From positions 1 through 24,242 of the forward strand of contig JAKMXF010000142.1 of NCBI GenBank assembly GCA_024704765.1: a stretch of 24,242 bases of DNA. Direction: 5' to 3'. Numbering within the stretch: position 1 is the first letter of the stretch; every line of letters starts with the position of its first letter. Of this stretch, positions 18,601 through 24,242 are shown piece after piece. Below the pieces are notes generated by a model that was given only the letters and a program-made list of their open reading frames with translations, was not told the DNA's origin and ran no database searches. Source of the DNA: Oopsacas minuta (lineage: Eukaryota > Porifera > Hexactinellida > Lyssacinosida > Leucopsacidae). The position numbers were made by a program, and so were the translations under genes.

Positions 18601-21600
18601 TTGTTTGCTTGCCCGTTGTCAAGGAAAGGAATTAAGGTATGCAATTTTAAAATTGTCGCATAACTATATATTTATTGTGTTTATTAAGGAAGTAAATATA
18701 ATTCAATAAAACTTCACTAAATATATCGAATTTGCGGAATCCGATTTTCACACTTTGGGATTAATCATATGTAAATTTATTGTTGCTTTTATGAATATAA
18801 AGTAAACAAATTAGCCAAATCCCAAAATATACGTACAGCCTTGTTCTAAACGTCTGCCCAGGGGTAAGTAAGTACGCTGAATGCGAATTTCGCATTTTCA
18901 AGTTTCTCATATGTAATTTTATTGTTGTTGTTATGAATACAAAGTAAACAAACTTCAAAATTTAGGTTACCTCGAGGCGCAATGCGCCGAGTTCATCGCG
19001 AGGGACGAGCCAAAGGCTCGTGTATAATAAAACAAAGATTATATTGCAGCTCATGTTTGGAGGGAGCCACACGGAAGCAAGGTTTGTGATTTCCGAATGC
19101 ATGCATGTCCAAAGTATCATGGGAAAAATGTTCCTAAAGAAGTAACAATTTATACAAGGATAAATTAAAATGTGACATGGACACATGCCCAAGAATTCAC
19201 GATATTTAAAGATGAGCAAGATCAAAAGATAAAGAGTTCAAGAAGACATTTCAAGTGTAGTGCCTAGGAAGTAATACAATTCTGCACCCCATTTGGTAAA
19301 TACTCTTCAATGATGCGAGTGCAAGTCTTCAATAGGCTTAAAGACCTGAGACAGCGAATTGTGGGTCAATCGCGCTCATTCCCGCTACGCTCGTTCGCGC
19401 GAATAATAATTAAGGAGGTAAAGGGGACTACATGAAATTACTTTAAAACTAATGCTAACGCCAACTGCCCAAATTCGAGCTGTTGATGACTTGCTTGGAA
19501 GTTTAGTCGAGCTAATGACAACGCTAAATTCGACCTAACGCACCCCTTATTAGAATAATGGATTTTGTTTAATTAGATCAGAAAAGTCTCAATTCGGCAG
19601 ATCCTAATCATGGCTTACTTTTACACGATTGTGTATCCCACTGAGTATGCGAAAAATAGAAGCCTGATTTAGTTTATAATTTAAATATAAACCAATGCTC
19701 TTACCATTTGCCAAATATAATTTCAAGGGGCTTTTGTATATGAGGAATTCATTGAGACTGCTTAGCAAGTACTCACGGCCGCCCTTCATGTGGTTTAGGC
19801 TCTTCTTAACGATGACGTCACCATTTCAAAGAATTTAATCATTTGGAAGGATATTTTATTTAAAATAGATTTTATTTAAAATAGATTTTATATATTTTTA
19901 TAAAGTAATCTGAATGAATTATTTTACTATTTTTCTAAAAAAATAGACAAACACTCAGAACAATGTTTGAGCAAACGAGAGATTCATTATAGAGAATGTT
20001 GGGTATAACTAAACTGTAAATAACTTAAGAAAATGATCAAACCTTGCTGAAGCTGAAGAAGCCTTTTTCTGATGTCCATCAATGCCACATTGAATTGCTT
20101 TGTCAAAAACTGTACGTAAATTGGATTGTGTGAGAGAACTACACTCTAAATGACCTGATGCACCAGTCTTCTTGATAACTTCATCAGCATAGGTTGAAGA
20201 AACAAATCTAAAAAATATCAAATCACTGTTTGTGCCTAACTAATTTTAAATTATCTCAAGATATATCTGACCCAATCTATGCTTTCTAGTATATGAGCTA
20301 GATCTACTGTCTACCTCCAAAAGGACCCCACTCTTGGAAAATACTCCATCATAATTGTGGTACAGTACTAAGGGTTGGAAATCTAGACATATGTATATAT
20401 TTCTGGATGACTATTTCGCTATTAACAAATTATGAAAATTATCAGATTCGTAATTACGCACTCAATTATATCGCACATCGTCCATGCCATTAGGGGATTT
20501 CCCAATAGGAGCTGCACTAAAAATAGGTATACGTAGAGAGGTTCTGAATGGCCTGGGTAATAACGAACGGAATTCCGAATTTCGCAATTTATAGTTTTTA
20601 TAATATAATGAATTTTACTAGTACAGTGGAACCTGAAAATTACTACCACAGAGGGAGGGAAGATAAAATATGGCCGTAATTTCTGATATTAATGAGCTGT
20701 AGTGTAGTACAGTTTTTTGCAATAGAAAAACCCCATACTCTCATTCGAAAAGGTGACTTTCATTAATCCGAAAAATGACCTTTCCTCGAAGATAGAAAAG
20801 CTGAGCTATATGTAAGTTATTTGATTAATAATAGTGTCAATTAGTAGTTGAACGGGACTATAAAATATGGTCGTTAAGCGGGTTCAAATTGGATACCTTG
20901 AGCTCCGAGCTCATCCCGAAACTACGTACGAGCCCAAAGCTAATATAAGGCCATGTAAAATATATTACTTGTTTCTCAGCCATTTTTTTCTGCGAAATAA
21001 GGGCGGGGGGCGGCATTTTATTTTTATATTTTGCTTAGCGTAATTTTACTAATTTATTAAAATTATCTCGTTAATACGAATTTCTGATAAGACGAACAAT
21101 ATTCGTACATAATCAGGTCCCTACAACCGTACTTCAATGGATATTACTCCGGGTTTGTGAACTCCGGAATGGTGAATAAATTTTAACCGTACGATACGTT
21201 GGTGTTCGTATTAAGCTTACACTGGATATGGAAAAACTAATATTCACTTCCTCTCTATAATCTGAATTATTGTACAATTTAAATAATAATGACAAAAATT
21301 TAGTGCACACGGGTCCCGACTAAAAACGGTATGTCCCTCCCCATAAACCCGGACTGAGCCTGTCCAAACTCAGAACCTGCTTTTAAGTGTCCTGACGAAA
21401 TTATGATGCCATTCAGACCTTTTTGGATTTTCGAAAAATCACATGGTTAGCCACACTGCTCAGCGACCTAGCTAGCGAAGGGCGCTAGTGTTAAATAATT
21501 AGCTTGTTTCGAAGACGCTCATCTGCGAATATATGTATTAAATAAAGATATGTATTAAAATAAAAAAAATTACCGAGGAGGGAGATTAAATGGGGCGGGC

Positions 21601-22033
21601 GGGGATGATAAACAAGTATATTATTTTATATGGCCTAATTTATAATAGTAACTCACTTCTCAGGTTGAGCTGTTCGTAAATCACTCTTTAGTCCGATTAC
21701 TAGATACGGAGTGTGAGGGCAGTGATGAGTTATCTCAGGGATCCACTTTGCGGTTATATTTTCGAAACTATCTTTACTAGAGACATCATAACAGAGTAGA
21801 AAAATGTCAGTCTGTGGATAAGAGAGAGGTCTCAAGCGATCATAGTCTTCTTGTCCCGCTGTATCCCAAAGTCCAACATTATACGGTTTACCATTATACA
21901 TAATATTGGCAGAATAGTTATCGAACACCGTTGGTACGTAATCTCCAGGGAATGCATTTGTTGTGTATGAAATTAGGAGACAAGATTTCCCAACAGCTCC
22001 ATCACCAGCAACGAGAAGTTTCAAATTCTGCAT
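15052..22033 (-). CDS. RhoBTB: RhoBTB/RacA-type GTPase with two BTB domains, complete five-exon gene
   Basis: Large atypical Rho GTPase; animal relatives serve as CUL3 ubiquitin-ligase adaptors. Spliced CDS: 22033-21657, 20207-20043, 18550-18307, 17200-16823 and 15681-15052. The total is 1794 nt, 597 residues; intron phases 2, 2, 0, 0 agree at every join and all introns are GT-AG. GTPase (1-~165): P-loop GDGAVGKS (10-17), T35 in switch I, WDTAGQ (56-61) with Q61, LKSD (115-118), ECSS (147-150). The Rho insert helix is shortened. Proline-rich linker at 199-213 ([14 protein letters not shown]). BTB1 runs from about 225 to 375 and BTB2 from about 395 to 500. The C-terminal tail has [12 protein letters not shown], typical of RhoBTB. 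The protein ends in CLMM (594-597), a CAAX box. The intact catalytic residues resemble Rac and amoebozoan RacA more than vertebrate RHOBTB1/2. Confidence 0.95.
15682..16822 (-). other. RhoBTB intron 4
   Basis: 1141 bp. It contains the foldback at 16552-16649, a fragment of the GGACCAGGGATAAAAGGAAG repeat (about 16394-16420), and otherwise AT-rich DNA. Short minus frames around 16040-16300 have no domain. Confidence 0.75.
16552..16649. repeat. Foldback with ~35-bp arms
   Basis: Arms 16552-16586 and 16614-16649 are inverted copies with few differences (tatattcataaaacaacaa against ttgttgtttttatgaatata), loop of 27 nt. The arm is the same block found at 14638-14665, 18768-18800 and 18907-18940, so the foldback was built from two opposed copies of one repeat. 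Confidence 0.85.
16823..17200 (-). CDS. RhoBTB: RhoBTB exon 4 (rest of BTB1)
   Basis: 378 nt, phase 0 at both ends, between acceptor TTTTTCATAG and donor CAG|GTTTGT. It encodes an insertion within BTB1 (residues about 263-315), then the conserved [13 protein letters not shown] and [13 protein letters not shown] helices. RhoBTB BTB1 domains characteristically carry such an insertion. Confidence 0.93.
17288..18166. mobile_element. hAT-like element interrupted by a pogo-like MITE
   Basis: Left end (C)AGTGGCGGATTTAGAGG, right end ATCCTGGATCTGCCACAG, which is its approximate inverted complement. A perfect 8-bp direct duplication TTTTAATC flanks it (17280-17287 and 18167-18174). The right part has the ctcgctaagctcgcttc patch common in such elements. 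Without the insertion at 17551-17994 it would be about 430 bp. It resembles 11517-12156 at the tip (CAGTGGCGGA). Confidence 0.85.
17551..17994. mobile_element. pogo/Tigger-like MITE nested in the hAT-like element
   Basis: 444 bp. Left CAGTAGAACCTCTATAAGTG and right CCTATAGAGGTTTCACTG are inverted repeats, flanked by TA on both sides (17549-17550, 17995-17996). A second internal copy of the right end (ccccgcttatagaggttcg, about 17920-17938) is present. No transposase. Confidence 0.88.
18307..18550 (-). CDS. RhoBTB: RhoBTB exon 3 (proline-rich linker, first half of BTB1)
   Basis: 244 nt between acceptor TGTTTGTAG and donor CAG|GTAAAT. It encodes a basic patch (FFWRRQ), [14 protein letters not shown], and the start of BTB1 ([13 protein letters not shown], then LACNSHFF). 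BTB1 is interrupted by the following intron. Confidence 0.92.
18580..19026 (+). mobile_element. Member of the hairpin-module MITE family
   Basis: Starts with aatattattaaatca and ttgttgtttgcttgcccgtt, the same terminal arm as 14417-14463. The block catatgtaaatttattgttg followed by taaagtaaacaaa appears twice (about 18768-18812 and 18907-18953). It ends with the best preserved hairpin module (18966-19026). The internal block is inverted relative to its counterpart at 14638-14720. Confidence 0.6.
18966..19026 (+). repeat. Hairpin-module repeat, copy 3 (best preserved)
   Basis: Stem 1 GGCGC-AAT-GCGCC (18976-18988), extended by CTC/GAG across a 2-nt bulge. Stem 3 ACGAGCC-AAA-GGCTCGT (19005-19021), perfect. 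The middle stem (tcgcgaggga) is partly disrupted. Strongly GC-rich against AT-rich flanks. Confidence 0.7.
19853..19891. repeat. Short tandem repeat, 16-bp unit
   Basis: The unit attttatttaaaatag is present twice exactly (19853-19868, 19869-19884) and then in part. It lies in RhoBTB intron 2. Confidence 0.85.
20043..20207 (-). CDS. RhoBTB: RhoBTB exon 2 (end of GTPase domain)
   Basis: 165 nt, phase 2 at both ends, between acceptor TATTTTTTAG and donor CAAG|GTTTGA. It encodes [20 protein letters not shown], the G5 region equivalent to Rac ECSAL with A replaced by S, then a KK-serine-rich linker. Confidence 0.92.
20624..20890 (+). mobile_element. pogo-like non-autonomous element or fragment
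   Basis: Starts after TA (20622-20623) with CAGTGGAACCTGAAAATTAC, a pogo/Tigger-type terminus comparable to CAGTAGAACCTCTATAAGTG at 17551. Two internal copies of 'ataaaatatggycgt' (about 20664 and 20859) suggest related left and right parts. The right terminus was not resolved. Confidence 0.5.
20892..20945 (+). repeat. Hairpin-module repeat, degenerate copy
   Basis: gataccttgag, gagctcatc, ccgaaac, tacgagcccaaagct line up with the other modules, but stems 2 and 3 are eroded. A local GAGCTCCGAGCTC dyad (about 20900-20912) is present. It ends directly at the target duplication of the Harbinger-like element. Confidence 0.45.
20949..21635. mobile_element. PIF/Harbinger-like element, copy 2
   Basis: 687 bp with ends GGCCATGTAAAATATATTAC...TATATGGCC and flanking TAA on both sides (20946-20948 and 21636-21638), again a TWA duplication. 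The terminal ~30 bp match the element at 1471-1784. Internally, 21065-21180 is the pogo-like repeat also found at 9255-9420, and a perfect CTAGCG/CGCTAG stem is at about 21471-21487. No transposase. Confidence 0.82.
21657..22033 (-). CDS. RhoBTB: RhoBTB exon 1 (GTPase core)
   Basis: Residues 1-125 plus two bases of codon 126. The start [16 protein letters not shown] aligns with the N-terminus of Rac proteins (MQxIK...), so the ATG at 22033 is preferred over upstream in-frame codons, which read through AT-rich sequence. Donor GAGAA|GTGAGT. Residue numbering of G1-G4 motifs is identical to Rac1. Confidence 0.95.
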
Positions 22034-22343
22034 ACGTAATGATTGTATTTGAAATAAAAAGCTTAATCGAAAATATAATAAAATCTTGATTTTATTACTT
22101 AATATATGCCAAATATTGAAGAACAAATATAGATTGAAACGAAAATAACTAAAGCTAAATATAGATATATATTTAGAGTTTTTAATAGAACTAAATAATT
22201 ATAAAAAAAGATTTCCTAATAATTCTATCCAATACTAATACGTAAGTTATCAGGAATCAATCCTAAATGTATAGAAAATACTCTAATTATAGTTTGACAC
22301 ATAAATTAATTCAGGGGAATTTGTAATATTAATTAATGCTATG
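22034..22343. other. Upstream of RhoBTB, no feature seen
   Basis: Very AT-rich; would hold the 5' UTR or promoter of RhoBTB. In-frame codons continue upstream of the chosen start to 22126, but the residues are low-complexity. Confidence 0.4.
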
Positions 22344-22351
22344 ATGTACGC

Positions 22352-22460
22352 CAGTGCTTCTAAACCTGAGGTCTGCGACCCATAGGGGGCCCGTGGCCCC
22401 CATAATTGCATAATTGACTAGAGTGGGTCCGCGGGTGAAAAAAGGCTGAGAAATACTCTG
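22352..22460. mobile_element. Mini hAT-like element (109 bp)
   Basis: Starts CAGTGCTTCTAAACCTGAGG and ends AGGCTGAGAAATACTCTG; inner parts contain GTCTGCGACCC and GGGTCCGCGGG, the layout of many animal hAT MITEs. The possible 8-bp flanks (ATGTACGC, GCGTACTC) agree at only 5 positions, so the duplication is uncertain. A perfect GGGGGCCCGTGGCCCCC core (about 22385-22401) forms a strong stem. Confidence 0.65.
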
Positions 22461-22469
22461 GCGTACTCA

Positions 22470-22800
22470 ATAAGTTTCACGTTGTTGGTGTTGCGCAGTT
22501 AATGTCGCACTACATGCTTCATTCCCCGCCATCTATCCCACTTATGGGTAGAGGTGTAGCATGTAGCTAGGCCCGCACAAAGGGTGCTGTAAAGGAGTGG
22601 CACATAAGCTCCATGTTTGGGTTCCTGGGGGATCAGGACCCCCCAGTTTAGTGGTAAAGACCGTCTTTTTGCGAAATTTACATAGAGGTAGCACCAATTT
22701 CGCATGGTGGACCCCAGGTCTGATTTTATTTCCTAAAACTTACATATGCCACACCCAAGCTGCGCCTTTGCTTATGGGCCACCCGTGCGCCAGTAGTCTT
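22470..22800. other. GC-rich segment of unknown origin
   Basis: Markedly GC-richer than both flanks, open on both strands over about 68 codons without known domain. A CTGGGGG/CCCCCAG stem (22625-22631 with 22640-22646) is followed by cagtttagtggtaaagacc (about 22644), which resembles a tRNA D-arm/A-box. No matching B-box was found, so a SINE is only a possibility. Confidence 0.35.
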
Positions 22801-22805
22801 TAATT

Positions 22806-23502
22806 ATCGTAGATTTATAATAAATACTATCGTGCAAGAAATATCAAGAAAATTGAGGGACAGGGGAGGTTGATCAAAAACAATCTAGAAATTTGATTCG
22901 TCATAAGTCAGAAACCACGTGAGCGATTGTCCTGAAATTTTGACAGAAGTGAAGACATGATGGTACCCAGCTCTACAATAAATTTCGGATAAATTGGTAG
23001 ATGTTGATACCATTTTACTAATTTCAGCTTACAATGGTCTGAAAAAGTTCAGCTGATGCGCACCATCTTGGCTAGATCTCTGTCACTTATACACATTATA
23101 TTTTCCTTGTTTCCTTCTGATGGATTTCTACAATTAACTTTCAAACTGGAATTCAAGTTCAATTATATTCTATTATCCAGGAAGGATACCAAACCTGACC
23201 ACATTTTTATGACAACATTCGGGATATGAAATAACCCGATATAACAGTAACCAAGTTTTTTAATACAAGAATTAACCAATTGGTTTGGATTTGAACATTT
23301 TATAATAAAAGCGGGTTATTCTATTATGTGGTATGAAAATAATCTGGATCTACTGATATATGGATTTGTCTAAAAAATATAACCTAGTTAAAGTGTATGT
23401 CAATCGTATTATTCTAACCAATGGATTTAAAATTGAATAGAGTTTGTTAGAAAACGGCTTCTACTGAATGTCAATTAATAGATTGCTGAGGGGAAGTTTC
23501 GC
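22806..23502. other. No feature seen
   Basis: AT-rich DNA without open frames, hairpins or repeats that I recognise. Confidence 0.4.
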
Positions 23503-23722
23503 TAGTCAGAATTTCGAAGTTGTCATTAGTCAGAATCTACTTTTCCGACATGTCGCGTGGCAAATGAGGCCAGGCAAAAACCTTTTATTCGATTTATTAT
23601 AAACCCGTACCATAGCATTCTATACACTAAGGCAATGGTGCTGATTAATGGACTTGGACCAGGGATTGGGTAAGTCAGTTCTAAGGAAATAATGGAGATA
23701 TATTAGTTGCGATAAAATTTAA
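23503..23722 (-). repeat. Long-range inverted repeat, copy B
   Basis: Inverted copy of 3723-4107: 23611-23709 is identical to 3723-3821 over 99 bp, and 23503-23540 matches 4070-4107. The middle differs and is about 165 bp shorter than in copy A. Homology stops at about 23724, where the mariner element begins. Confidence 0.85.
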
Positions 23723-23728
23723 ACGGTA

Positions 23729-24242
23729 TCAGGGCGTTCAATAAGTCTTGCGGGTGATGATATATCTTAGGAATTAGTCAAGTAATATATCTAACTTTCA
23801 CATATTATAAGCCCGTATAGTTAAACTCCATATACTGAAAGTTTCAAGCTTACTCAATACAAATTATGAATCTTTGAAATAGTTACGTGTAGTCAATTTA
23901 TTCCCACTGTTGAATTTATGACTTCAAAGGATGATAATTTCAACCTCAAATGGCGAGCTTACATAGAGTTTCGCACAATACTCAAGATTCAGCCCGTACA
24001 GATCTTCAGCGAGTTACAGGATATTGTGCGTGGATTGCCCTTACAGATCTACTGTAGGGCGATGTGCTGCTCGTTTTAGATCTGGTGATGCTGATGTCAC
24101 AGATTTGCCTCGATCTGGAAGACCGGTATCCGCCACCACTTCCGAGAATATCGCACTCATTGAAAGTATGGTCATGGAAGATAAGTGCATTACTGTCAAT
24201 CAGTTAGAACAAAGTATGGAGATTTCATCGGGAGCTATTCAT
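23729..24242 (+). mobile_element. mariner-like element, 5' part, cut by the window end
   Basis: After a TA (23727-23728) comes CAGGGCGTTCAATAAGTC, the kind of terminal repeat seen in mariner elements, followed by about 190 bp of leader and the transposase remnant. The 3' half is outside the window. Confidence 0.75.
23918..24242 (+). pseudogene. mariner transposase, N-terminal part, frameshifted
   Basis: The reading from ATG 23918 gives the first helix-turn-helix region of a mariner transposase (WRAYIEFRTILKIQPVQIF) and then runs into TAG at 24077-24079. The continuation is in the +1 frame: LPYRSTVGRCAARFRSGD, then the linker PRSGRPVSATT and the second helix-turn-helix (ITVNQLEQSMEISSGAIH) up to the last base of the window. 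The shift lies at about 24025-24042. The catalytic DDD region is beyond the edge. This copy cannot make a full protein without frameshift correction. Confidence 0.88.

Larger units (their letters stand above)
18551..20042 (-). other. RhoBTB intron 2
   Basis: 1492 bp. The half nearest exon 3 is a repeat of the MITE family (18580-19026). 19027-19850 has no recognised gene; a GC-rich patch at about 19368-19400 (cgcgctcattcccgctacg) is of unknown origin. Confidence 0.7.
20208..21656 (-). other. RhoBTB intron 1
   Basis: 1449 bp, filled largely with transposons: a Harbinger-like element (20949-21635) whose left flank abuts a hairpin-module copy (20892-20945) and a pogo-like end (from 20624). The Harbinger element ends only about 17 bp from the donor of exon 1. 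Confidence 0.8.

Noticed and set aside
22640-22720. Possible tRNA gene (A-box-like cagtttagtggtaaag)
   Set aside because: No B-box (GGTTCRANTCC) at suitable distance and no cloverleaf or acceptor stem could be folded.

Overview
The window is nuclear DNA of an animal. It is AT-rich, its genes are split by canonical GT-AG introns, it is crowded with small DNA transposons, and it encodes a TGF-beta/BMP-type ligand, a family known only from metazoans. The species cannot be named from the sequence. A RhoBTB protein with an unusually intact Rac-like GTPase domain suggests an invertebrate, possibly an early-branching one, but that is inference.

Three genes are well supported. (1) Minus strand, 9093 to 4852: a complete three-exon secreted TGF-beta/BMP-like ligand of 344 residues. 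Its furin site is assembled across the second intron, and the mature domain carries all seven cysteines. (2) Plus strand, 12695-13195: a 166-residue protein of two tandem ubiquitin-like domains ending in a prenylation (CAAX) box, with no diglycine. (3) Minus strand, 22033 to 15052: a complete five-exon RhoBTB/RacA-type gene of 597 residues (Rac-like GTPase, proline-rich linker, two BTB domains, conserved C-terminal tail, CAAX box). An orphan RING-finger coding segment lies at 929-1285 on the plus strand.

The rest is mostly repeats. From left to right: fragments of several dispersed families (1-830); a 314-bp PIF/Harbinger-like MITE with TTA target duplications (1471-1784); a decayed P-element/THAP-type transposase on the minus strand (3440-2154); one copy of a repeat whose inverted copy lies about 20 kb away (3723-4107 and 23503-23722, with 99 identical bases); GGACC-containing foldbacks within and around the TGF-beta gene; a composite repeat rich in ATGAGTT (9834-10440); a 640-bp hAT-like element (11517-12156); and a family carrying a short GC-rich hairpin module (174-226, 14466-14524, 18966-19026, 20892-20945). 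The RhoBTB introns hold a hAT-like element with a pogo-like MITE nested in it, a second Harbinger-like element and a 36-bp-arm foldback. At the right edge are a mini-hAT, a GC-rich unknown segment and the frameshifted 5' part of a mariner transposase that runs off the window.

The genes are not an operon and need not act together. Three of the products (RING, ubiquitin-like, RhoBTB, which in other animals is a CUL3 adaptor) touch ubiquitin biology, and two of those end in CAAX boxes, so both are predicted to be lipid-anchored. No tRNA, rRNA or CRISPR array was seen.
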